Below the pieces are notes generated by a model that saw only the letters and a list, made by a program, of their open reading frames with translations, did not search any database and was not told the DNA's origin. Below are positions 47,518-54,065 of a stretch of DNA of 64,000 nt, in pieces. Positions within the stretch are counted from its first letter, which is position 1, and each line of letters begins with the position of its first letter. The stretch is from Verrucomicrobia bacterium S94. GTDB taxonomy: Bacteria; Verrucomicrobiota; Kiritimatiellia; Kiritimatiellales; Pontiellaceae. The position numbers and the translations under genes were made by a program. The stretch is taken from the NCBI GenBank assembly GCA_004299845.1, contig CP036201.1, forward strand, positions 2,418,001 through 2,482,000. Direction: 5' to 3'.

Positions 47518-49022
47518 TATCCGATGGCTCCTGTTCGTTTGCGGGCGCGGCGGCCGAACAGGCCGCCATCTCGGCGCTTATCCCTCCCCGGAACCGTAAC
47601 CGAAAACGGGCCGGCATTTGTTTCCGCCGCATAGATAGCCAGCGCTTTTGCCCAGAAATGGTCGGCGTGGTCCTCCGAATTGCGACTGGCAGCGATACTT
47701 ACACGGCCGCCGGGCGACACAATGCGTTCGGGCAGGCGGAGGTCGTCGCGCATGCGCTGGTCATAGACATGCTCAATCAGGCCATCTTCGTAAACACGCA
47801 AAAGCAATGTGGCCATGTGCTCCGTGACCTTGATAGTCTCACCCTTGCGGCCGGTCCTCTGCACCTCGGCAGAGATTGGCACCGTGCTTGAAAAGTTGAC
47901 GCCCTGAATACGGAGGTATCCATATTTCTCCTGGGTGTACTCGGTCACGCCAAGCCCGATGCCGGTCATATCTATCTTTGCACAGCGGAAGCAGGGGTGC
48001 TGCACAATAACTTCAAGGCGTGCCTGCTGGGCAGGCAGCCGCATATCAGCGAGGCGCAGCGTTACTCGTTCACGGAAGATCGGCCCGACCTTTTCCATTA
48101 CGCTGATCACGGAGATATCGCGCTTGCGGCCGACATCATATCCGACATAGATCGGGTTTGTTATTTCCGCCAGTTTATCCAGCGCGGCTCTGCTCCACTC
48201 CTGTTCACAGATAACTCCGACGCCCTCACGTTCAGCCTTGCCTATCAACTCGTAGGTGAGCAGGTTCGAATTTTCATCAGCCCACTTCAGTTCATAGTTC
48301 TGGTCATAGGCCTTCTTATCGATGGCGGCGGCGCGGGCTTCATCCGGCGTGATCTCTTTTCGCGTTGTCGGGTGATAAATCTTAAGCCCCTGCTTATAAG
48401 CATCGGAGCGGCGCACTTTGACCACCTTATATTGCCCGCAGGTAACCATGACGTAGAACATATTCTGCGTGCCGTTCGGAGTTGATGCGATGCGGCAAAG
48501 AAAATCCGGGTTAGATGAAAGTATTGGTTCCGCTGCTTCCCAGATCGCTTTGCCATTTTCGTGGAAGGCAAACTCATCCAGCACCAGGTCGCCGGAGAAC
48601 CCGCGCGCCGTTCGCGGGTTGGCTGCAAGCACCTTGCATCGGCTCACTTTGCCGTCAACCTCGATGCGACTCTCCATATTCATATTTTCGTACTTCAGAT
48701 CTTCGGAAAGATCTTCCTGCTGAACCACCTCTCCGAGGAGGTCACATATTTCGCGCACTTTCTGGTTGAGCTCTGCCCCGTTGTCTCGGCTGTTCGACAA
48801 TACTGTGATCAGCCGACCAGGCCGGGTCAACATGCGGTCAACAATCCAGCAGGCCAGGGTGAAGGATTTCCCGATCTGGCGGGACCAGAACCAAATGCAG
48901 ATGCCACTGGTGCGGTCAAGAAACGGTTCCTCCTGATATGCGCGAAATCTGATTTTTGCGATTCTCGCGACCTTCTCAGGATCCTGCGCGACATCATGCG
49001 CCTGCTTTGCAAAAGGAGCCAT
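47517..49022 (-). CDS. Terminase large subunit (Mu gp28-like)
   Basis: A 501-aa DNA-packaging ATPase/nuclease. Walker A-like SRQIGKSFTLACWIVDRML is near residue 50, Walker B VLDEFAFHE near 140 and a coupling-motif region (IASTPNGTQNMFYV) near 170. The nuclease half includes YVGYDVGRKRDISVI. It follows the gp27-like gene by one base. Confidence 0.93.
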   Translation of the reverse strand: MAPFAKQAHDVAQDPEKVARIAKIRFRAYQEEPFLDRTSGICIWFWSRQIGKSFTLACWIVDRMLTRPGRLITVLSNSRDNGAELNQKVREICDLLGEVVQQEDLSEDLKYENMNMESRIEVDGKVSRCKVLAANPRTARGFSGDLVLDEFAFHENGKAIWEAAEPILSSNPDFLCRIASTPNGTQNMFYVMVTCGQYKVVKVRRSDAYKQGLKIYHPTTRKEITPDEARAAAIDKKAYDQNYELKWADENSNLLTYELIGKAEREGVGVICEQEWSRAALDKLAEITNPIYVGYDVGRKRDISVISVMEKVGPIFRERVTLRLADMRLPAQQARLEVIVQHPCFRCAKIDMTGIGLGVTEYTQEKYGYLRIQGVNFSSTVPISAEVQRTGRKGETIKVTEHMATLLLRVYEDGLIEHVYDQRMRDDLRLPERIVSPGGRVSIAASRNSEDHADHFWAKALAIYAAETNAGPFSVTVPGRDKRRDGGLFGRRARKRTGAIG

Positions 49023-49579
49023 TACTCGCCATCCTCCGGAATTACGCTGAACAGTTTGCGGCGGGCAGCAGTAATTTTATCATCCGACGACATCGATCGA
49101 TCTGACTGAATTGATTTAAGCGTTGCGACATTATCCAGAGCAGCTTTGGCTGCATCAAACTGAAAGCGGTCAATCTGCAACTCCAGCTGCTTCTCATCCA
49201 GCGCGGCCTTCTGAATGCGCAGCAGCACGTTGGTGAGTTTGGTTAAGCCGTCTTCGTCTTTCGTAAGCACCGCTTCAAACGCCGCCTGCTTGAGGGCGGC
49301 CTCCATAGCCTGGTCAATGCGCGGCAGGTTATCGGCTGCAGCGCCGAGAATTGCATCAGCACCGGTTACGGCCTGGAGAATGCGATTCTCGCTCTCCTGC
49401 TGCGCCCAATACTGATAGGCTGCATGGAGCGCGCCGGTGCTGACCTTTACGCCGAGATTTTCCGCAATCCACAGCCGCGCCTTGGTGTAACCAAGACGCT
49501 TAACGGCATCATAGGCCTGCGCCTGATCTTCGTCGGGCAGGTTAAGCAGCTTGCTGTCTGATCGTGGTTTTCTGCTCAT
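49022..49579 (-). CDS. Small terminase-like protein (Mu gp27-like, DUF3486)
   Basis: A 185-aa helical protein starting MSRKPRSDSKLLNLPDEDQA. The helix-turn-helix-like part (GYTKARLWIAENLGVKVSTG) is followed by a long coiled coil. This is the DUF3486 layout, thought to be the small terminase of Mu-like phages. It lies next to the large terminase. Confidence 0.85.
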   Translation of the reverse strand: MSRKPRSDSKLLNLPDEDQAQAYDAVKRLGYTKARLWIAENLGVKVSTGALHAAYQYWAQQESENRILQAVTGADAILGAAADNLPRIDQAMEAALKQAAFEAVLTKDEDGLTKLTNVLLRIQKAALDEKQLELQIDRFQFDAAKAALDNVATLKSIQSDRSMSSDDKITAARRKLFSVIPEDGE

Positions 49580-49648
49580 TATTGATCTCAGTAAAATTAA
49601 ATTGGCCGGGCGGCGGCAACGGAGGAACCGCCGCCCGGCCGGGTGCTG

Positions 49649-49984
49649 TTATGGAGAAACCGGCGCGGATTCCGCGCCCTCAGTTCTTCGCCTGATGCGC
49701 ACTTTTGTGCCGTCGGGCGCAGTAATCAGAAACCCACCTTCTTCGGTAAGCTCGTAGATTATTCCGGTCTGCAGAGATCGGTATGTCGCTTCGGTAATCG
49801 AGCCGTCAACCATCACGAACCGATTGCCGAAATTGTCCTGCCATTCGACGGAGACGTCGACAGGAAGGTCGATCTTCCCGTTTCCTAAGGTGTCACAGCC
49901 GGTGATAAAGAATGCGGCCAAAAAAACCAGCACAGAGACAGCCACAATGTACAGCATCTTCAGCGCTCTCTTAAATGATCTCAT
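49649..49984 (-). CDS. Putative phage lipoprotein
   Basis: A 111-aa protein with a hydrophobic N-terminus (MLYIVAVSVLVFLAAFFITGC) ending in a lipobox-like ITGC. The mature part is small and beta-rich (EWQDNFGNRFVMVDGSI, then FLITAPDGTKVRIRRRTEG). It may be a spanin-like or superinfection-exclusion protein; position before the packaging genes is similar to Mu's lysis region. The function is not certain. Confidence 0.65.
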   Translation of the reverse strand: MRSFKRALKMLYIVAVSVLVFLAAFFITGCDTLGNGKIDLPVDVSVEWQDNFGNRFVMVDGSITEATYRSLQTGIIYELTEEGGFLITAPDGTKVRIRRRTEGAESAPVSP

Positions 49985-49997
49985 AATTACTCCTAGG

Positions 49998-50237
49998 TTA
50001 GTTGTTGAGGTAGGCCTTGCCGGGGCCGGTGATGCGGTAGCGTTTATCGAGCGTGATCTGATCTACCTCGTAGTCGATCATGCCCTTGGACAGCAGGGAC
50101 TTCAGGGCCGCCTGATATTCGGCATCGCCGACCGGGGCGCGATGCCTGGTTTCGATTTCAGTGCGCAGCACATCGTGTGGCATCATGTAGGGGTCTGATG
50201 CGTTGCAGATCTGTAGTATAGAGGTTTTTATATTCAT
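49998..50237 (-). CDS. Small winged-helix-like phage protein
   Basis: A 79-aa protein starting MNIKTSILQICNASDPYMMP. The pattern EYQAALKSLLSKGMIDYEVD followed by LDKRYRITGPGKAYL looks like a winged helix with a tyrosine-rich wing, as in small Mu-like gp26-region proteins. It overlaps the upstream gene by 4 bases. A regulatory or head-assembly role cannot be distinguished. Confidence 0.65.
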   Translation of the reverse strand: MNIKTSILQICNASDPYMMPHDVLRTEIETRHRAPVGDAEYQAALKSLLSKGMIDYEVDQITLDKRYRITGPGKAYLNN

Positions 50238-50548
50238 TTGATCTTCTCCACGTGCGCCTTAAGAATTCCGGACAATTCGCGTAGTTCTCCAAACACATCA
50301 TTGATGCGTGCATGCAGCGCGCCGATCTGTCGTGAGATCTTGTCCTCGTGATCCGACAGTCGTGACTTCGTGGCGTCCAGGTCTTTTTCGATATTGTCCA
50401 GCCTGGTGTTTAATGTGCCCAGGTCGGTATCGACCGATGGATTCCGCCGTGTTGCTGCAATCGTCCTTTTCCAGCTCAGCCCGAACAGCCCAAGCTGCAG
50501 CAGAATAATGATAACTGCCCAGCCGACGCTGGGATCAATCGTTCCCAT
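50234..50548 (-). CDS. Membrane-anchored coiled-coil phage protein (DUF2730-like)
   Basis: A 104-aa protein with one N-terminal membrane segment (WAVIIILLQLGLFGLSW) followed by a long coiled coil (LNTRLDNIEKDLDATKSRLS through to the end). This layout fits the DUF2730 gp25-like proteins found just upstream of Mu packaging genes. It is the first gene of the packaging/late series after the terminator at 50633. Confidence 0.75.
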   Translation of the reverse strand: MGTIDPSVGWAVIIILLQLGLFGLSWKRTIAATRRNPSVDTDLGTLNTRLDNIEKDLDATKSRLSDHEDKISRQIGALHARINDVFGELRELSGILKAHVEKIK

Positions 50549-50614
50549 TCTTAACCCCTGTTCTCGTGTTCATGGGGCTTATCTAAACAAAATCATGCCG
50601 AAAAGATCCGCACA

Positions 50615-50633
50615 CGGTTCGCTTGGTTTGGAT
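50615..50633. repeat. 19-bp repeat copy 1 (second copy at 45804-45822)
   Basis: CGGTTCGCTTGGTTTGGAT here matches CGGTTTGCTCGGTTCGGAT at 45804-45822 in 16 of 19 positions, all three changes being transitions. The spacing is about 4.8 kb and both are on the same strand. One copy is intergenic, the other inside the 87-aa frame. A binding site for a phage protein is possible. Confidence 0.45.
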
Positions 50634-50663
50634 AAAAAAAAGACCCTGAAAACAGGGTCTTTG
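50633..50663 (-). terminator. Rho-independent terminator after the small DNA-binding-like gene
   Basis: On the minus strand AAAGACCCTG, loop TTTT, CAGGGTCTTT is followed by a run of eight T residues. It ends the short transcript of the gene at 50687-50857 and separates it from the packaging genes. Confidence 0.9.
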
Positions 50664-50686
50664 GTCAAACAATATGTGCAAACGAT

Positions 50687-50857
50687 CTATTCAAGACCGG
50701 TCTTCTTCCGAAGCCATGACGTCAGCTTCATGCCGTCGGCCGACGCCGACCGGACCAGCTGCGCCTTTTCGCGCGGACGCAGCTTCCAGGTGATGCGTGC
50801 GGTCTTTGCCTCTCCCTCCGGCTTCTTCGCGTTTTTATTGCCAATTCTTCCTGACAT
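50687..50857 (-). CDS. Small basic protein, possible ribbon-helix-helix regulator
   Basis: A 56-aa protein starting MSGRIGNKNAKKPEGEAKTA. It is basic, with ARITWKLRPREKAQLVRSAS followed by GMKLTSWLRKKTGL, which fits a ribbon-helix-helix or arc-like fold. ATG 50857 is chosen because AGGAGAT precedes it. The frame extends much further upstream in low-complexity text. It has its own terminator, so it is probably separately expressed and could control the late genes. Confidence 0.65.
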   Translation of the reverse strand: MSGRIGNKNAKKPEGEAKTARITWKLRPREKAQLVRSASADGMKLTSWLRKKTGLE

Positions 50858-51152
50858 TGCAAATCTCCTGTTACCCCGCAGAGGCGGGGTTGGTTGCGAT
50901 TGGTTATCTTGCGATGTCGCCGGTTGAGATGAGCTGATCTCCTGCGACGTCGTAGACCTCGCCGGTGTTATCGATGATCTTGTGGCTTCCCGGTTCCGCC
51001 GGGTCGGTGGCACTGCTGCCCTTTCGATGGTTTATAAGCTAAATCTCTCTTTTCGTTTTGGCAACCCTAAACGAAAGAAAAAAGCATTTTATTTTCAAAA
51101 AACATCAAAAACCCAATAAAAACGGCCATTTTACGTGGTGGAAAAACGAAAC

Positions 51153-51201
51153 TTCCACCAGGTGGAAATTTCCACCATGGTGGAAGTTCCACCTGGTGGA
51201 A
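51153..51201. repeat. Triple TTCCACC palindrome cluster
   Basis: Three adjacent palindromes share arms TTCCACC / GGTGGAA: 51153-51167 (centre A), 51170-51185 (centre AT) and 51187-51201 (centre T). Together they can form either three small hairpins or alternative longer pairings. The core matches the palindrome upstream of fusA in the host. No T-run follows. They lie between the exported moron-like gene and the small basic gene, where both minus-strand transcripts could be affected. Confidence 0.85.
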
Positions 51202-51217
51202 CATTCTGCGCAGCGCA

Positions 51218-51664
51218 TTAGAGATCGACGTTGGCGTCTTCCGGTCCCCATAAATGTGAGGAGTATGCCGCGAGATACAGCGACATCTTTCCGGTTGCAG
51301 CATCGAATACAGCAACAGCGTCATCACTGCGCAACCAGATCTCCTTACCGGAAAACCGATCGGCGAACACCGGCGGTATATCCATCTTCGACCATTGCTG
51401 TCCATCAGCATTAGCCGCCAGGATTGCCGGCTTATCATCGTCATATATGCGGCCGGTGCGTTTCTCGTAGACCACCGCAACAGCAAGACCATGTCGGAAA
51501 ACGCAAATGAGGTCATAATGGCGGGTGCTGTATACAGATCCGCCGTCAAATTCTGACACGGCTTTCCCGTAGCGTTGATCGCACTCGGGTTCTGACTCTC
51601 CCAACCTTGCGTGCAGGTTAAGTGCAGCGGCCATACAGGCCGCAAGAACGATTGTTTTTTTCAT
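51218..51664 (-). CDS. Exported protein co-transcribed with the repressor (moron-like)
   Basis: A 148-aa protein with a signal peptide (MKKTIVLAACMAAALNLHA). The mature part (YGKAVSEFDGGSVYSTRHYD and VYEKRTGRIYDDDKPAIL) is not recognised. Its ATG overlaps the repressor stop by 4 bases, so it is probably expressed in the lysogen. Such placement is typical of lysogenic-conversion genes. A host-surface or exclusion effect is possible but not shown. Confidence 0.75.
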   Translation of the reverse strand: MKKTIVLAACMAAALNLHARLGESEPECDQRYGKAVSEFDGGSVYSTRHYDLICVFRHGLAVAVVYEKRTGRIYDDDKPAILAANADGQQWSKMDIPPVFADRFSGKEIWLRSDDAVAVFDAATGKMSLYLAAYSSHLWGPEDANVDL

Positions 51665-52038
51665 ACCTTTTCCCTCTTTCTTATCTCATAGGCAATAGCT
51701 TCAACCGCCGGCCAGTCGCGCAGCGCACGTGCGGCATCAAGCATTGCCTCAAGCGTCTCTACCCTGCATGCCGGTAGGCCGCGCGTGTGATAACCGGTCA
51801 GCTCTTCACCAAGAGTGGAATTCCCCTGATAATTCTCGTCGAATTCCTCGATTGAATCCACATTCACTGAGAAGAATTCAGCTATAGCTTTTTGCTTGGC
51901 AGGGTCAGCAATTCTCCGTTTACCCTTTTCTGCGGCGCTTATATGCGATACGGAGATTCCTGTGGATTTTGACACATCACCCTGTGTAATTCCTCGGCTT
52001 TTCCGCAATGTTTTCAAACTATATGTGGAATTCTTCAA
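51661..52038 (-). CDS. Phage repressor, XRE-type helix-turn-helix
   Basis: A 125-aa DNA-binding protein. LKTLRKSRGITQGDVSKSTGISVSHISAAEKGKR is a clear XRE/Cro-CI helix-turn-helix. The C-terminal part (AMLDAARALRDWPAVEAIAY) is helical and may oligomerise. The frame is open to an ATG at 52131, but that would translate the operator region, so a TTG at 52038 is preferred. This lacks a strong ribosome-binding site, and the start is uncertain. It faces the Ner-like gene across tandem palindromes. Confidence 0.8.
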   Translation of the reverse strand: MKNSTYSLKTLRKSRGITQGDVSKSTGISVSHISAAEKGKRRIADPAKQKAIAEFFSVNVDSIEEFDENYQGNSTLGEELTGYHTRGLPACRVETLEAMLDAARALRDWPAVEAIAYEIRKREKV

Positions 52039-52053
52039 TTTTCTACCTGCCGC

Positions 52054-52096
52054 CTGTGTAAATTCTACTAAATTTCGCTGTGTAAAACCTACACAG
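52054..52096. promoter_or_regulatory. Tandem operator candidates between repressor and Ner-like gene
   Basis: CTGTGTA-AAACC-TACACAG at 52078-52096 is a perfect 7-bp-arm palindrome. A second CTGTGTA-AATTC-TACTA copy starts exactly 24 bases earlier at 52054 with a degenerate right arm. Repeated half-sites in the gap between divergent HTH genes are what a lysis-lysogeny switch looks like. Confidence 0.75.
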
Positions 52097-52118
52097 GGCA
52101 ATACACCCGGAGAATTTA

Positions 52119-52319
52119 ATGAGCAAGACAAAAACCGATCTGAAATTAAGCCCGCCTGAATACCGGGGGGAACTAATCAAGCGCGGAATGACGGTATCCG
52201 GCTGGGCGCGCAAGCATGGCTACCGCCCGACAACCGTGTTCGAGGCGATTAAAGGAAACCGGCACGGAAAGATCTCAAAACAGATAATTAATAAGATCAA
52301 TAGGGAGGTGGACGCATGA
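52119..52319 (+). CDS. Ner-like small HTH regulator
   Basis: A 66-aa protein starting MSKTKTDLKLSPPEYRGELI. The stretch GMTVSGWARKHGYRPTTVFEAIKGNR is a helix-turn-helix of the Ner/Nlp kind that in Mu shuts down early and repressor promoters. It is the first early gene, right after the tandem palindromes, and overlaps the next gene by 4 bases. Confidence 0.75.
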   Translation: MSKTKTDLKLSPPEYRGELIKRGMTVSGWARKHGYRPTTVFEAIKGNRHGKISKQIINKINREVDA

Positions 52320-52603
52320 AGCAGAATCCGCAGCTGGAATTCGTTGATTTGCGACGGGATCGAGCAAGGCCGGCCGGCGGCGGCCAGCTTGTCGACGGCG
52401 CATTCGTTTTCGACGCCATTGTTCAGCGCGTCGATCAGGTCGCATACACAATCGGCTGCGACCCCGTACATATCTACCACCTCATTCAGGAGGGGGCTTT
52501 CCCTAACGCACGAGACATATCATCAACTAGCGCTAAACGCGCTCATTATCGAATCCCTCGATGCGATGTAATCGCCTACCTCGACAACACGAAGCTTAAC
52601 TAG
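52316..52603 (+). CDS. Excisionase-like / HTH_17 DNA-binding protein
   Basis: A 95-aa protein. The C-terminal half (CDPVHIYHLIQEGAFPNARD, then HYRIPRCDVIAYLDN) has the winged-helix pattern of excisionase/AlpA-type proteins. The N-terminal 35 residues are not recognised. It may set the early programme or bind the element ends. It is coupled to the Ner-like gene. Confidence 0.65.
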   Translation: MKQNPQLEFVDLRRDRARPAGGGQLVDGAFVFDAIVQRVDQVAYTIGCDPVHIYHLIQEGAFPNARDISSTSAKRAHYRIPRCDVIAYLDNTKLN

Positions 52604-52613
52604 GAGAACAGAC

Positions 52614-52763
52614 ATGCTCATCATCATCGGAGCAATAACCCTTTATATCGGAATTGCGCTCGGAATTATAACCCTGGTTGCCCGCAGCCGCATGATGCTC
52701 ATCACGTCGGCCGTGCTTGGCCTCCTGATCGGCCCGGCACTCATCATTATCGGCACCATTTAA
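52614..52763 (+). CDS. Small membrane protein, two segments
   Basis: A 49-aa protein made of two membrane helices (LIIIGAITLYIGIALGIITL and LITSAVLGLLIGPALIIIGT) joined by a short basic loop (ARSRMM). AGGAGAACAGAC before the ATG is a good ribosome-binding site. It is placed among early genes, so it is a candidate inner-membrane early protein such as superinfection exclusion. Confidence 0.65.
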   Translation: MLIIIGAITLYIGIALGIITLVARSRMMLITSAVLGLLIGPALIIIGTI

Positions 52764-52787
52764 CTTAACCAAAACGGAGAAAAGAAC

Positions 52788-53042
52788 ATGCTAAATGCAA
52801 TAACACACGGAATTGAGGTTGATATTGACAGTGTACGTCAATACCTCGATCTAGCATCACGCACTCTCAATCGTGCCATGGGCTCGGCCCAGGCCGAACG
52901 CTTCCGGGCTACGACGGAAGAGCGCGAAGAACTTGACCGGCTGATTGATCAGTGCAAGGCCGAACAACAGCTGATCTCTCACGCCTGCGACGCTCACCAG
53001 GGTATTGACATCTCATTCATCAAGAATGCGAGGGCCTGCTGA
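52788..53042 (+). CDS. Small early protein, unknown
   Basis: An 84-aa helical protein starting MLNAITHGIEVDIDSVRQYL. A helix-rich region RTLNRAMGSAQAERFRATTE is followed by REELDRLIDQCKAEQQLISH. No known motif. A GGAG-type site precedes the ATG, and its stop overlaps the next ATG. Confidence 0.6.
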   Translation: MLNAITHGIEVDIDSVRQYLDLASRTLNRAMGSAQAERFRATTEEREELDRLIDQCKAEQQLISHACDAHQGIDISFIKNARAC

Positions 53043-54061
53043 TGCACTTCCTTGATCTAACATCTGATCAGCAGCTCGAGAGTGTCGACCGTATGAGCAG
53101 GTGCGAACTTGTTGAAATATGCAGTATGGATCTTGACCATCCCGTCAGATTCTGCGCCGAAAAGAAGCTCTACGCCGATCTCGATGTCGGTGACGATACC
53201 TACCGCTGGAACGTCGGCTACGCCGATACTGTGACCATCAAACGCCGTACATTCGGAAAAGACGGGAAAAGCTACGGCGGTTGGTCTACGGTCGCCAAAT
53301 TCTCAGCAGAAGAGCGGGATAATGCATACAACACCTGGTCGGATCTCTGCTTCAGGTCGGAGAATCCAATGCTGCCTGGAACAGAGAGTGTCGACATCGA
53401 CACTGAAGACATGCAGCCGATAGAAACAGGTTCCGACCATTACCGAACGCCGATGGATATTGCTGTTCAGCGTGCGATCGAACTCGTTGATCTATCTAAA
53501 AAATTCGCAAAAGTATCCGTCATCTGTGCCGCTCAGGCCGGAGCTGAGTTCGCACGGATAAAAGATCACTGCGAGCGCGGCGAGTGGATGAAGGTCCTGA
53601 ACGAACTGCCGTTCGGTAAATCAACGGTCTATAAATACATACGCGTTGCAGATGAGATGCAGACTCGTCTTGCTGAGGGTGAGACCGCTATTGACCTGCA
53701 TCACCTTCCTTCTCCCGAAGAATTGATATCAGGCGATCATGCCGATGTTATCGACCGCATCAATGCGGTTACCGGCGAGCAGAGCCTGCGGCAGCTCTAT
53801 TTCGACTGGGGGATCCTTAAATCCCCGGAGAAGACCGCCGTAAAAAAACCGGCACAGGACAATAATACGCCGGCACAGCTGGCGGAAATCCGCCGGCGAG
53901 ATGCAAACGAGGCGATAGGTTCTCTTTGCGTTGACCTGCAGAACATCTGCATCAACGAAAAGCGATGTATCGAGCGTGCCGACCTTGACCATATAAGGAC
54001 GTTGGAGGGAGACCTCATAGACGCGCTGAAGAACGTAAGAACCATCATAACCGCAGGATAA
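53042..54061 (+). CDS. DUF3102-like early protein
   Basis: A 339-aa protein. The middle (residues 150-200) reads AGAEFARIKDHCERGEWMKV followed by LPFGKSTVYKYIRVADEMQ, the DUF3102 pattern seen in phage and plasmid proteins. The N-terminus (LDHPVRFCAEKKLYADLDVG and YRWNVGYADTVTIKRRTFG) is not recognised. The C-terminal 60 residues are helical. It lies directly before the transposase with a 4-base gap. A DNA-binding accessory role is possible. Confidence 0.65.
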   Translation: MHFLDLTSDQQLESVDRMSRCELVEICSMDLDHPVRFCAEKKLYADLDVGDDTYRWNVGYADTVTIKRRTFGKDGKSYGGWSTVAKFSAEERDNAYNTWSDLCFRSENPMLPGTESVDIDTEDMQPIETGSDHYRTPMDIAVQRAIELVDLSKKFAKVSVICAAQAGAEFARIKDHCERGEWMKVLNELPFGKSTVYKYIRVADEMQTRLAEGETAIDLHHLPSPEELISGDHADVIDRINAVTGEQSLRQLYFDWGILKSPEKTAVKKPAQDNNTPAQLAEIRRRDANEAIGSLCVDLQNICINEKRCIERADLDHIRTLEGDLIDALKNVRTIITAG

Positions 54062-54065
54062 TATC

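Noticed and set aside
46393-47634. Plus-strand open frame of 413 codons
   Set aside because: It is antisense to the portal gene, which is well supported.
51153-51201. CRISPR-like repeat cluster
   Set aside because: The three palindromes are adjacent with spacers of only 1-2 bases; no spacer-repeat structure or cas gene is present.
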